Below, one piece after another: positions 49,780 through 61,570 of a stretch of DNA of 64,000 bases. The translations under genes were made by a program, and so were the position numbers. Every line of letters starts with the position of its first letter. The stretch's first letter is position 1. The DNA lies in NCBI RefSeq assembly GCF_023856365.1, contig NW_026042424.1, positions 186,001-250,000 of the forward strand. Direction: 5' to 3'. The DNA is from Brienomyrus brachyistius. Its lineage: Eukaryota; Chordata; Actinopteri; Osteoglossiformes; Mormyridae. A model generated the notes under the pieces. That model ran no database searches. It was not told where the DNA came from and was given only the letters and a program-made list of their open reading frames with translations.

Positions 49780-50302
49780 TATACAGCTAACCATTTCCAA
49801 TCGAAAAGTACATACAAGTCTCCAATATAAGTTATACAATGGAGCGCAGATAAAACTTTTAAATAGTAATTAACCAAACTATATAAAGAATACAAGTTTG
49901 AATACAGGTAATTTGTATAAATTTTACTGTGTTCAGACTGAAAAATCAGCACCAGCCTTACACACATTGCAGTTCTGCTTTTTTCTTCTTTTAGCATAAT
50001 TACCCGTTTCACGTTCACGAGGCAGAAGATCCCTGCAAATGTGAAAATTCACAAGTAACAGGCACCATTAACCTCAAGCCATAACAGTCTGCTAGCCTGA
50101 ACAATAGCAAACTCTATGTATTACCAATTATTACGCAGGTTGTCACTTTATCAAATCATGACTGTTACTAAGAAGTGGGAGTGAAACGCGTGTCACGAGA
50201 TCTCGCGATATTACAACATGACGAGATTTCTCGTTGGAGCGAAAAGCCGTTTCACGAATGCGCTGCAAATGAGCTGCTGTAAATATGTCGGCATCTGACT
50301 AA

Positions 50303-50500
50303 ATTACTATAGTAGATACCCCAGACACTTTTGAATCTTTTGTGTGTCAGCATTTCGGGTGCCCGGCGGAAAATATAAATGGCGAAAGGGAGACAGACAA
50401 AACACGAACCATCTGTAAGGACTGTAGAAAGCTAATGCCGCACACAGCGGCTAATGCTACTACTAACTACTATGCAAAGCCATTTGCAGCACCATCATAG
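50303..50500 (+). pseudogene. Degenerate BED zinc finger, hAT transposase/ZBED remnant
   Basis: The frame encodes CQHFGCPAENINGERETDKT, then RTICKDCRKLMPHTAANATT, then a stop at 50498-50500. The HFG, TDKT, TICKxC and NxTN pattern matches the BED-finger start of hAT transposases. The first aromatic position is changed and the downstream His pair is replaced before the stop. I found no catalytic domain after it. It is most likely a fossil. Confidence 0.55.
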
Positions 50501-51684
50501 CTCTTTATTTAAATTCACTGCACCGGTGAAGAAAACATTTTTAAAAAAATGTTATGTTTATTATTGGGTGCTTTCCACTTCATGCACCCACATACAGCGC
50601 TAGCTTAAAGCAATGCATTCTGGTCCTGACGCAATGCATCATGGTTATATTTTTTATCGCCCGTTGCATTACGTCACCATGTCACATGGTACCAAAACTC
50701 CGCGAGAGCAAGACACATCAGGCAGCACCTCTTAGCAGGCTGCACAGGCTGGATCCGCCTCCATTACGACACAACTTTGCCCTTATTGGCTTAAGATTTT
50801 AGTTACATACATGACGTTTGTATATCTGCTATTTCTCCCGAGAAGCAGGTAAAGCGGTAACTGCTTTTCAATTAATTTACTTGGTAAAATTAAATTTAAA
50901 TAAATGATATGAATATTGTAATAGTACTCGTGAGCTTTGTTTGTTGTTAGTTACTGTAATGTTGCGCTGCTTTATTTGTTTAATCGTCTTGTCTGTGAAG
51001 ACATTCAAGTTAATCAAATAAGAACTGCACTGTACACTGTACATGACCATAAAAACTTTGAATCCTTGAAATAAATGTTTTTGATCTTTTCCTTGGCAGT
51101 TATCTTTTTACACAGGGCCTCTATGTACACAATAGTTATTTTTTTCACGACTAACAGTATGGATCAGGAGTTGGTTATTGTAAAAGAAGTAATGTGCATG
51201 CAGGTGATATTTGTATAGATTTATATTTACCCCTAGGCGATAAGTTTGACAGTCATTTCTTTTACCGTTTGGCCTCTCGGTTGAACATAATAGTGGCGCG
51301 AGCAGCTCCACTTGGTTTTTTAAAAATACTCAGCCATGAACTTTTGGTGAACTCAGGTGAATCCCTTCCTTCAGTAGTAAACCTTGGTAGTTTCAGCCGT
51401 TTACACATTGTCTCACTAAAAGGTTGATAATATATTTGTCCTTTTACATAGTGATAAAATATACGCGATAAAAATGTGAATATTCATAGATTCAGGACTA
51501 ACAAAGTAGCTAACAGAAACTCAGACTAACAAAAGGTGCAAATACATACTCAGTTGGTTCCATTGTGTTGATTACATTATAATGTTTACATTGTAATGAT
51601 TATATCATGGATATTTGGCATACTTTTTATAAAATCGTAATTCTTATATTCTGCGTTATATAGTGCTAAATAATATTCCATAGA
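50501..51684. other. Intergenic, nothing recognised
   Basis: AT-rich. The short frames at 50554-50802 and 51194-51427 have no recognisable domain. Confidence 0.5.
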
Positions 51685-51900
51685 TGGATGGACTTTATTA
51701 ATCCCCGTGGGGAAATTGTGTTTTTTATGTCTCCCTCAACTTACTCTTTGTGGAGTAAGTTGTCCGCGAAGTGCAGCTACCTGTTGGGGCGCCCAGGGAG
51801 CTGGGGGTTAAGGGCCTTGCTCAAGGACCCACAGACGTGCTGAGGCTGGGTTAGTTTCAACTGGTGACCTCATTACAGGCACAAGGACTGACCCCTGCCC
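51685..51900. repeat. Fish dispersed repeat ('tggactttattaatccccgt')
   Basis: 'gatggatggactttattaat', 'ccccgtggggaaatt', 'gggcgcccagggagctgggg', 'gggccttgctcaaggaccca' and 'gacgtgctgaggctgg' are hallmarks of a very common fish repeat. Non-coding. Confidence 0.75.
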
Positions 51901-53024
51901 CCCAACTGTGTATGAGTAGCATTTATGCTGTTTCTTGAGTGTGAGCTAGTACATAAACCAGCTAGTGCTCACCATTGCAAAAATACTCTAGCTTTCTGTC
52001 ATACACATTTTTTTATTTTCTTACATTGTCCGTTTTTGTTCATAGTCTGTAATATTCTGAATAACGACAATGTAGAGGAAAAACAGATTAAATTCTCCTT
52101 GTTTGTAATTTCCCCATGTAATCCACTGCCTTGTGGTAAGAGGTGCAAAAGTCAGACGCGTTGAATGATGAGGATACGATATTGAGTTTAGTTCTTGAGA
52201 GGATTTATTCATATGATATTTTAACACACAGTACTTTGAACTGGTTTGTTTGGCGCAAAAGGGCCGATATGCAGACACCATCACACATGGCAAATACGGT
52301 CAATGACTGTTTCACTTTGCACCTTCAGCCCTGAGCCGCGTAATCTCAGCACCTTTAATAACAACCATTGCTGCCTCCTACAGGTGGGAATACACTTAGA
52401 CAATAGTAAATATCACTAAGGCAGGCAAGTACCTCTCGTTTCAAGTGTTGCAATACTATATAACATTATATTATAAACAATAAATACGAATAAATAAAAA
52501 CATTAAACAAATAAACATAATCAATAATATTCATGAATAATTATGCTTAATATACAAATAAAAGAATAGCTCCTGCAGATGATTTCAGATAACTACTGGA
52601 ACAATGAGTTCTGGAGGGGAGCAAGCTCTGTTACATGCTATAGAAATGTTGATCTGATTCCTTTCATTATCAGATTGTTACCACTGTTAAAAACCACAGA
52701 TATTGTATTCTGATTGTATGCATTTCCTTATTAGGGCATGTCAGTTACTTCTGTTAAAAAATCCGTTTATTCTGACGTCGTAAATTTCCTGATCAGAGTT
52801 TACCCTCTTTAAAGTGATGGAGGTCCACTTGTGCGAAAGATACATCGATATGCATATGAGATTTCGTTTGTGCCAAAAATATGTAAATAGCACACAGTCC
52901 ATGTCGACTGAGCATGTGACAAAGAATTTTTCTGTGACAATTCTATTTTGTCAATGAGTTTGTCTGTGGAGCCCCTGAAGGGACCTAATGGTGTCCGCTA
53001 ATTAGATACCCAGAAATAAACTGT
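51901..53024. other. Intergenic, nothing recognised
   Basis: AT-rich, with an AT-only patch near 52460-52560. No exon or named element. Confidence 0.5.
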
Positions 53025-53309
53025 GTGGCTCCTGCCCAAGCATTGCTGCCCAAACAGCAGCTTCCTCCTTATGCCACCGAGGGAGGAGTAGCCAGTGGTT
53101 CCCCTGCCCCTTCCCCTCTCCCCCCTGCAGACGAGGATCATAACCATTCAGCACCCGACTCTACCTCCTTCTCGGTGAAGAAGTGCCGTGGCGAAACGCT
53201 CAGGCAGCAGGACGAGGTAGCAGAAATTCTTGCCCCTATGTTGGTATGTCCAAATCCTCAAGGGGGAGATAAGGTTTGCTCATCTGACACTGTAGATGAA
53301 GGAGTTGAA
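53025..53309 (+). pseudogene. Possible gag-like remnant, upstream part
   Basis: The open frame has a Pro-rich segment (SPAPSPLPPADEDHNH) and then DEVAEILAPMLV. It is interrupted by the LINE inserted at 53310. The gag assignment rests mainly on the part beyond the LINE, so here it is tentative. It may be a fossil retrovirus-like element. No protease or polymerase is attached. Confidence 0.3.
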
Positions 53310-54277
53310 CATAAGAACATAAGAACTATACAAACGAGACGAGGCCATTCGGCCCATCAAGCTCGCTTGGGGAGAACTAAACTAATAGCTCAGAGTCGTT
53401 AAAATCTTATCTAGCTCTGATTTAAAGGAACCCAAGGATTCAGCTTGCACTACATTATCAGGAAGACTATTCCATACTCTACACGCTGCGTAAAGAAGTG
53501 CTTCCTTAAATCCAGCTTGAAATGTTCTCCCGCTAATTTCCACCTATGGCCACGAGTTCGTGTATTTAAACTAATGCTGAAGTAACTATTTGGTTGAACA
53601 GCATCCAAACCTGTTAGAATCTTATATACCTGGATCATGTCCCCCCTCAATCTCCTTTGCTTGAGACTGAACAGATTTAGCTCAAGTAACCGTTCCTCGT
53701 ATGACATTCCTCTAAGACCAGGAATCATTTTTGTGGCCCTACGCTGCACCTTTTCTAAGGCCACAATGTCCTTTTTAAGATATGGTGACCAAACCTGCAC
53801 ACAATATTCTAGGTGAGGTCTCACCAAGGAATTGTATAATCTTAGCATTACCTCCCTTGACTTATATACCCCAACATCCTATTGGCCTTTTTTATTGCTT
53901 CCCCACACTGGCGAGAATGGGACATGGAAGCATCAACATACACACCAAGGTCTTTCTCATGATCAGCTACCTTTATTTCAGTGACACCCATGAAATACCT
54001 GTACTTTATATTTCTGCTCCCTAGGTGGAGTACCTTATATTTATCGACGTTAAATTTCATCTGCCAGGTATCGGCCCAGTCACTAATTAAATCAAGATCC
54101 CGCTGTAGCTGCTGAGCCACTAATTCAGTATCTGCTACACCACCCACCTTGGTGTCATCTGCAAATTTCACCAGTTTACTGTATATATTGGTATCCATAT
54201 CATTTATGTAAATTAGGAACAATAGTGGTCCTAAAATCGAACCCTGCGGTACCCCACTATGAACGCAAGCCCACTGT
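53310..54277 (-). mobile_element. 5'-truncated CR1-like LINE with 8 bp target duplication
   Basis: The minus-strand reverse transcriptase begins within the palm: GVPQGSILGPLLFLIYIND, then KFADDTK with the catalytic Asp pair. It continues, after a small deletion/frameshift near 53848, with VRPHLEYCVQVWSPYLKKD to the C-terminus. The 3' end has the 'cataagaacataagaac' tail. GAGTTGAA flanks both sides (53302-53309 and 54278-54285). It is the same family as the insert at 4050-4582 in the tandem unit. Truncated, hence not autonomous. Confidence 0.85.
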
Positions 54278-54285
54278 GAGTTGAA

Positions 54286-54499
54286 GGACATTGCCAGTGA
54301 CCTGCTGGACCCCAGGCAGAACAGGCCTCACCATGCGACAGCCCTTCAGAGACTGGTCCTCCTGCGCATGGACTGGGGCATGATGCATCAGTTTAAACAG
54401 GAGCCTGGTAAATCCTGCGAGTGCTACACCAAGCGACTGATGGCAGCATTCTCCAACTACAGTGGGATGGACTCCACAACGGACCGAGAGTGTATGTGA
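54286..54499 (+). pseudogene. Gag-like (capsid region) remnant
   Basis: The frame reads KDIASDLLDPRQNRP, then LRMDWGMMHQFKQEPGKSCE and CYTKRLMAAFSNYSG. The 'QxPGxS...Y..RL' pattern is typical of the capsid C-terminal part of retrovirus-like Gag. The fragment ends at a stop near 54497 and has lost its neighbours. A fossil remnant; no intact element is present. Confidence 0.5.
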
Positions 54500-54896
54500 T
54501 GTAAAATACACTAAGATAGGTAAAAACTCTTTTGTGGACTAAGTAAAACAAACATTTTATGTTCTAGTTTTCTTAAAACTACTGAAACAAATAATTGGCT
54601 ACACTGCAGTTCCGCTGTTTTGTTTGGCACCCCTGCATGTCGTGCATTGTGTGGAAAAAACCTGAAGGCTGAGGAATGTTACGTAACACAGCTAGAATGT
54701 AAAAACTCTCTCTGGTGTAATTCACTGCATAAAACCAATGGTGTTAAGTGTGATGTCTTCTTCATAACACTCCCTGATGTTTGTGTCCGTGACCATGAGA
54801 TAGGGTGGGCTGCTTTTCTTCCTTCCTTTGACTAGTATTCCTCCTAAATTGTTCATCTGTATTTGCTGCATTGGTACTTGATGTGCGTGTGCCTTG

Positions 54897-55436
54897 TGTC
54901 ACGATCGCCATTTAACGGGAGCGGCGGACGGGCAGGAAACAGGCAAGGCAGGCAGGATACGGGGATTTATTAGGAACACGGGGTGCAGGAAACATCTCAC
55001 GCAGACGGACTTCAATGACGGACACTGAACTCTAGTAAGACATGAACTCAAATAGACAGGACTGATTGAAAATAATCGGACACAGCTGGGTACGATCAGG
55101 GAAGCACACGTGGATAATCAGGGGGCGTGGCACACACGGTGGTCAGACTGTCCGGGACCTCCTCGGGGACTAGGGCAGGAAAGTCTGGAGCTGGGTCAGG
55201 GACAGGAGTGGGGCCAGGAACAAGAGCCCCAGGGGGCACAGTCATTTGAGGCGGAGGGAGCGCCTCGGGCGTGGGCTCTGGGGCCGCAGGGGGCAGCGGA
55301 GGCGGCTGCTCAGGAGCTACGGGCAAAGCAGGCGGCGGCTGCTCGGGCTCTGGGGCCGCAGGGGGCAGCGGAGGCGGCTGCTCGGGCTGCGCAGGAGCTA
55401 TGGGCGACGAAGGCAACTGCTCAGACGCTGTAGCAG
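54897..55436 (-). mobile_element. GC-rich dispersed element, diverged third member
   Basis: Starts 'tgtcacgatcgccatttaac'. It carries 'tttattagg', which reads as an AATAAA poly(A) signal on the minus strand, then 'gatcagggaagcacacgtgg' and a 106-residue Pro-rich minus frame (55416-55096) ending VCATPPDYPRVLP. Homologous to 14310-15546. It is joined directly to the LINE at about 55437. Confidence 0.6.
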
Positions 55437-57419
55437 GAACCCAGGACTTTATGCTCAGCCCACTGCTGTTAACTCCGATGACTCACAACTGAGCAGCAAT
55501 GCACATTTCGAATTCCATCATCAACATCAGGCAGATGACAAGACTGTTGTGGGTCTCATCAATAAAAACGGTGACTCAGCATACAAAGAGGAAGTGTGAT
55601 GACTATCGGACTGCTGCAGAGCCAACAACCTGTCTCTGAATGTTGACCAAAGAGATGGTTGTTGACGTTAGAAGAACACAAAACACAGAGTGACCACTCT
55701 CTGCTGCACATCGATGGCTCATCTGTGGAGATCGTAGAGAGTACCAGATTCCTTGTTGTCCATCTGGCGGAGAATCTCACCAGGTCCTTCAACATCAGCT
55801 CCATAGTAAGGAAAGCACAGCAGCACCTCTACTCTCCACGGAAGCTCAGAAAAGCCCATCTCCCATTCTCACACTCTATTGGGGAACTGTTGAAAGCACC
55901 CTGAGCAGCTGCATCACGGTCTGCTTTGAGAACTGTGTCGCCTCAGATCACAAGTCCCTACAACAGATAGTGATGACAGGTGAGAAAATCATTGGGAGTA
56001 TCGTGTTAGAGAAATATGTACTTTTTTTATCATCATTTTGCTAGACGCTTAGAAACAACACCCTGCCGCAGCTTGATCTTAATTGAGCAATAACACGTCT
56101 CAAGAACTGTCGCTTGAATATTTCCACCCCATATATGGTGACAAACAATGTTCAATGTCAGTTGCATATCCTGTTTGTGTACCTCAATAAAAGACACTGC
56201 GAGGGGAGTTACTCTTTCGAAGTTGGCTGAGTTCGACTGAGAGGCTGACACCTCGAGGTCAGGACCGGGCTTCCCTTTGTAAGGAAAAGTGGTAAAAATG
56301 TCCCAAGGTTCTTGGTTGATCATTTGAATGCAGACAATGTTAGGAATTTATGATCATGGGGGAAGCCAGGGAGAGAATGGGGGTTCCAGTTGGCACCACT
56401 ATGGTGATAAGGATAAGATAAGGTGATAAGAATTGAATTACAATGATCATAAAAGTCTCCACCCTGTCCTGTCCCGTCCCTGTCTCAGGATCCTCACACT
56501 CCAGGGGGTCACTCTTTATATGTAAATTCACTCACAACACCTACACACAACACCTTGGTGGGGAGGGCCTTTTTGGGTATAAAGGGGGGTGAAGAACTGT
56601 CTTCAATTTGTATCTGAGCTGCCTTTCAGTACCCGGTGTGTCTCTACACTGTATTACATTGTATTATTTTTGCTGTTCAATAAACCATCATTTTGCTGAA
56701 ACTGCGGAGACTCTGCAAGTGGATTCCCTACACCTTGCAGCAAGTAAAACGTCATCACAGCTGTCTGTGTTGTTCTGTGTTCAGAGACTGGTTTGTTTCC
56801 AGCGCATCTTCAGAAGAAGATAACCCTAACATATCTCTCCCCTCCATCACAGATATTCACACCACACACTGCATCCGCAAAGCCACCACCATTGTGGATG
56901 ACCCCACCCACCCCTCACATTATCGTTTCACCCTCCTGCCTTCTGGAAATAGGTCCCGGAGCATTCGGGCCTTTACAGCCAGACTCAAACAGCTTTATCC
57001 CCCATGCCGTCAGACTACTGAACTCTCAGGGACTAATCTGATACCACACACACATACACTCATTAACACACTTTATTATTTAACTACTATTTTTTATCTT
57101 ATTGTCGCCATGTTTACAGTTACTTTTATTTATTTTTATTGCTACCTCATTGGACAACCAAACTGCGCCTTCTCAGTACTGGGTTTACTGTGCTGTTTGT
57201 GCTCGTTGGTGTCAGTTGTCCTCTCTTTTTGCACTGTCCTGCAATGTTTGCACAGTTTTTGCTCATTATGCACCATACAGTATGTTGCTAGGTTGGTATG
57301 TGTTAGTCTTCTGTTAATTTAAGTAGCACCTTGGTCCGAGGGAAACAGTTTCTTTTGTAACTGTACTATACTCAACTGTGTAAAGTTAAAAATAACATTA
57401 AAGACCTACTTGACTTTTA
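55437..57419 (+). mobile_element. L2/Rex1-like LINE, split by a solo LTR
   Basis: Degenerate reverse-transcriptase C-terminal half in several frames: TTVVGLINKNGDSAY, HSLLHIDGSSVEIVESTRF, SSIVRKAQQHLYSPRKLRKA. After the inserted LTR, the next part is DDPTHPSHYRFTLLPSGNRS. The 3' end is 'aaagacctacttgactttt'. Frames are broken. The open frame spanning 56693-57322 is a chance fusion of LTR and LINE. Confidence 0.8.
56004..56831 (+). mobile_element. Solo LTR (828 bp) of a retrovirus-like element
   Basis: Ends TGTTAG...CTAACA. TATAAA at 56578-56583 and AATAAA at 56679-56684 are in the order expected for U3-R-U5. The flanks TATCG (55999-56003) and TATCT (56832-56836) are a 5 bp target duplication with one change. 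The LINE sequence resumes directly on the other side. No internal genes remain. Confidence 0.85.
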
Positions 57420-57514
57420 CTGAACAGGTGCTAAAGTGAAATTACTTGCTTCTGGGAAAGAACTCCAGCTGAAATTCTGTACAACAATTATGGGAGACAT
57501 ATGGGAAGGACGCG

Positions 57515-57745
57515 GTGTCAGACCTGCCCCAGTGGGACGAATGTGGTTTTCCTAGTAACAGCAGCTTCAGTCCCAATCAGATAAGCCAGATGCGTCTGAA
57601 ATTAGAGGAACGGGATCAGACTGGTTGCTCAGGGACTAATGTGGTAGAACTAAAACAGAGACAAATTGGACGGTGTTTCAATTGTGGGAAAATGAGACAA
57701 AGCAGGCAGAGGAGATGCGGGTGGCAAAGAAGCATGAGATAAGGA
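57515..57745 (+). pseudogene. Gag nucleocapsid-type zinc-knuckle remnant
   Basis: The frame contains RQIGRCFNCGKMRQSRQRR, the start of a CCHC zinc knuckle whose later His/Cys spacing is lost. It lies about 3 kb from the capsid-like remnant at 54286, on the same strand, and may be a dispersed piece of the same fossil element. Too short to assign to a family. Confidence 0.45.
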
Positions 57746-57959
57746 ATGCAGAGAATGTGGATGAGGGTGAGACTCCTGTGAAAACTGTGTATTGAAAATT
57801 AGGGCCATAGTATTGTCATCCATCCTGTCAGGGTATGGAAATACACTGAGGGTAAATGGCCTAATGCAGGAAGTGTCTTAATCCTATAACATCCAGCTGA
57901 TTCAGGCTGTGGGGGACAGTGTAGTACTGCACTCTTCTGGCTGGGACCTTGAATAAATG

Positions 57960-58190
57960 AATGAATGTTACATTTATACAGCCCTTTTCTAAGATACACA
58001 AAGAGCTTTACAGAAGCACTGGGGAGCCACTTCAACCCAAACGTGAGGCAGCAGGAGAGGGGGCCCAGGCAGAGAGAACAGCCAACAAGACGGGTGCTTC
58101 CACAGACAGGACGGGGGCCCCGGCAGACCAACGCTGACGACTCCTGGGACCAAGTCAACAGAGCAGCTGTCGTCATTGTGACTCACCCTC
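57960..58190. repeat. Fish dispersed repeat ('cagcccttttctaagataca')
   Basis: 'tttatacagcccttttctaa', 'gctttacagaagcactgggg' and 'agccacttcaaccc' match a common fish LINE-tail-like repeat. Non-coding. Confidence 0.55.
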
Positions 58191-58192
58191 AT

Positions 58193-58470
58193 ACATCCAT
58201 CCATTGTCTAAACCGCTTATGCTACTGGGTCGCGGGGGGTCCAGAGCCTATCCTGGCAGGATCTGTGCACGAGGCAGGGAACAACCCAGGACGGGGGGGC
58301 AGCTCATTGCAAGGCACATTCACACACCATTCACACACACATGCACTCCTACGGCCAATTTAGCAAGAGAGAACATGCAAACTCCCCACACATGTGACCC
58401 AGGCGGAGACTCGAACCTGAGTCCCAGTGGTGGGAGGTAACAGTGCTAATCACTGCACCACCAAGCAGCC
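58193..58470. repeat. Fish dispersed repeat ('ccatccatcc' type), near complete
   Basis: Starts 'tacatccatccattgtctaa', then 'aggcagggaacaacccagga' and 'caatttagcaagagagaaca'. It ends 'tgctaatcactgcaccacca'. The same family is truncated at 46248 and fragmentary at about 60425-60520. Confidence 0.75.
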
Positions 58471-58782
58471 CCACCCTCATACATGATTTCTGATTCTTGA
58501 TTTTAATCCCCTTTTCTGTTTTTGGCAACATATAAAGTGCTGTGAATGTCACTGTCAGATTGTCATATCATCCTCCAGTTGTCCCTTGTCACCCTGGATG
58601 CACATTGAGTGTTTGCTAAATATTTTATCTTGTAGTGTTCCTGATTTTTTCCTGTGTTTTAATTTGCAATTCTCAAATTTCATGACTGGCATCCGTGGGG
58701 ACGATTAATTAAACCTGTTAACTCTGCACTTCAATTTCAAACTGTTGGTAACATGTGTACATATTTTTGTCTGATCTTTTCA

Positions 58783-58794
58783 CCACCAGGTGGC
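58783..58794. promoter_or_regulatory. Candidate CTCF core site
   Basis: CCACCAGGTGGC, followed by G, fits the CTCF core consensus at every position. A single 12 bp match is weak evidence on its own. Confidence 0.25.
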
Positions 58795-58939
58795 GATATA
58801 GCAACTCCAGAGTTATTGATGGCTAGAACAAAAAAAACACAGTAACACAGAGGTGTAGCTAAAAATTCTGGGCCCCTGACAGAATGTCACCTTGCGCCCT
58901 CTGTCGAATTTTACATTCTGTGAAAGAGATTTGTTGAGC

Positions 58940-59880
58940 CATCTTCCAATGTAATCCAATCCAGCTCTTTATTTGAAAAGCACTTTAAACAACCTTATGG
59001 ACCAAAGTGCTGCACAAAGGAATAAATAAAAACATTCACACACTTAAAAACGAAGTAAAAGAAATTTAATAAAAACCAAAACATTCAATGTGAGTAAAAG
59101 GCCATTAATAAAAATTTAAAAAAATCAATTAATTAATAAAGAAAAGGCTAAGATTAAAATAAGATTTACTATTAAAATTAACATCTCACAATGTGTCAAA
59201 GGTGAAGGAGAAGAGATTAGAAGAGATTTAAAAACGGACAGAGGGGATTCCTCTCTAATGTGAAAAGGCAAGTCATTCCACATTTTAGGAGCTGCGACTG
59301 CAAAGGCTCGATCCCCTCTAAGCTCACGCTGAGTCTTAGGAACCGTCAGGAACAGCTGATCAGCTGACCTGAGAGAGCGGGTGGGGGTGTAAGGGTGAAG
59401 CAGCTCACAGAGGTCAGATGGAGCAAGACCACTGAGGGCTTTAAAAGCAAATAACAGAATTTTAAAATGAATCCTAAAATGTACGGGCAGCCAGTGGAGT
59501 GAGGCTAAAATGGGGGAGACATGCTCATATTTCCATGTGCGGCAGCATTTTGAACCTTCTGGAGGTGAACAATAGTGGAGCCTCTAACCCCAACATAGAG
59601 GGCGTTACAGTGGTCCAAACTAGTAGTGACAAAAGAGTGGATTACTGTCTCAAAGTGCTGCCTAGAAAGAATTGGCTTTATTTTGGCCAACTGCCTCAAT
59701 TGTAAAAAGCTTGACTTGACAACTAACCTTATCTGAGTGTCAAACTTAAGGTTGGTGTCGACTTTAACCCCTAGGTGTGTGATGACTGGTTTACAATATT
59801 GTTCCAAGGAACCTAAAATTACAGTGGAGGTCAGAGGAGTGGAGTTACCAAAAACCAACACTTCTGTCCATTACCTCCCC
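58940..59880 (-). mobile_element. LINE 3' region with reverse-transcriptase C-terminus
   Basis: The minus frame 59861-59505 encodes THLGVKVDTNLKFDTQIRLV, then SSFLQLRQLAKIKPILSRQH and SLDHCNALYVGV. This is a pattern typical of the region after the catalytic Asp pair in CR1/L2-group LINEs. The degenerate C-terminus continues to about 59220, and a 3' untranslated tail ('agcactttaaacaac', 'gaccaaagtgctgcacaaag') runs to about 58940. 5'-truncated. Confidence 0.75.
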
Positions 59881-59889
59881 ACTTCCTTG

Positions 59890-60899
59890 TTAGTTACAAT
59901 ATTTGTTCTGCATTACTGTACTGCTTTGGAGCCTTTTGATATTAAGGTGAATAACACAGGTGAAAAATTAAGGTGAAAAAAGAGACAGATGCATTGACAG
60001 CAGTCGTGGCCACACTTTGGACTGGGAGTGTAAGAGCAAAGGAAACTGAATCCACTATGTTCTGTCCTGTAAATTTTTATTAAACACCACATGACACACA
60101 TACGAGTCCTGTTTTAACTTTCAGGGCTGATGGTCTGCAGCCTGGCTTGTGTTCTACAGTGCAGCGCAGGTGCAGTCACTGTGCTGAGCCCGGCGTTATA
60201 TTAATGACGCAGCCTTTCACACTGACCAGTGAGAAATAACCTTGAAAATGACTGTGCTCTTTGTGGTTCTCCTTTTTTCTTACCACCAAGCAAGAGACTA
60301 AACATATTTTCTACTTATCAGTTATCAGAAATCAGAAATGTCATGCAGTAATCAGAGGTTAGACAGCAAGAATGACTTTTGTATTTTTATCTTTTGTCAA
60401 TCTTTTATCCAGCGACTACTAATTCTCATCGGGGTCTGGAGAGGGTGGGACCTGTCCCAGGAAGCACAGAGCACAGGCCTGCATGGGATGCCATTCCACA
60501 CAAGCAAAAACAATTAAGATGGTCAGATTTGCCTCACTGTGTGATTTTGACTGAAAGATGAACTAAGCACAGTCTTGTGTGTATAAAAATGCGTAGATTC
60601 ATTTAACTTTAACAATGAGATTCAGCAACATGACCTTATAGTGTTAATGATCGGTATCTTACTGGTATTAACTGAATTATGCAAAATTCTACATTATTCT
60701 ATATTATTGCACCCAAATTGTTCATACTGACTAAATGTAATTACTGACATCCTGGACATACTGCTTTTTAGGTTTGAATTTAAAATGTTAGTAGACAAAT
60801 TCATGCTGTCAATAACATCTCACTTGCTCACCCACTTTTAGATAAAAATACCCTTTGTGGTTTTTCTAGTGAAGCAGTGGGCCTGAGCTGAGGACCTGA
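59890..60899. other. Intergenic; fragment of the 'ccatccatcc' repeat near 60425-60520
   Basis: 'ggtctggagagggtgggacc', 'tgtcccaggaagcacagagc' and 'gcatgggatgccattccaca' are diverged pieces of the dispersed repeat. Otherwise nothing is recognised. Confidence 0.45.
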
Positions 60900-61570
60900 T
60901 GGTTGTGTGGTTTTCGCTCACTGAGAAGAGAGACACAAACACCCTGCTCTCAGTCGGTCAGTCTTCCTGTAAAATGCAGAGGTGAGACTGCTAGTGGAAA
61001 ATTACTGACTGCAGCGTCAACAACACATATAAACAGCAGCACAAACAAAATGTTCCACAAATGCAGGACATCTGTATGCTTACAGCACACATCAGACACG
61101 CTGACCCTCAGCACTGAGCTCCTCCAGGCTCTGTGCTCTCCCTCTTCTCTTCAATTTCTACACAAATCACTGCTGCTCCAGTGAAGATCCTGAATTTTGC
61201 AGGTGATACTACTGTGTTTGCCATCATAACTGAAGGTGATGAGTCTGCCTACAGACTGGAAGTCGTACAGCTGACCATCCAGTTCTGAACTCACATTATC
61301 CCAAATGTCCACATGCTTAGACTCCTCTCATCATCAGGGAGGAGCGTCCCTTGGCACTGTAGAGTAGATGGATGAGAGCAGGCTGATAACAAGGCTGTCA
61401 TCAATTTTATGTGACACCTCTCACCCCCCCAGCAGACTATGGAGGCCCGTAAGGGCAGCTCCTTCAGTAAGAGACTCAGACACCCGGCGTGTGACAGAAC
61501 GGTACCGCAGGTCATTGGGCCCCACAGCAGTCAGGCTTTATAATCTGCACTCTGCTCATTGAACTTTTCC
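60900..61570 (+). mobile_element. Degenerate L2/Rex1-like LINE fragment
   Basis: VKILNFAGDTTVFAIITEG, then DESAYRLEVVQL, near 61180-61290, corresponds to the reverse-transcriptase active-site region with FADD changed to FAGD. Further on, GSSFSKRLRHPACDRTV- and GPTAVRLYN-like segments are seen in different frames. Same family as 55437-57419. Many frame breaks. Confidence 0.6.

Noticed and set aside
56693..57322. 209-residue open frame
   Set aside because: Runs from the solo LTR into the LINE C-terminus in mixed frames; a chance fusion.
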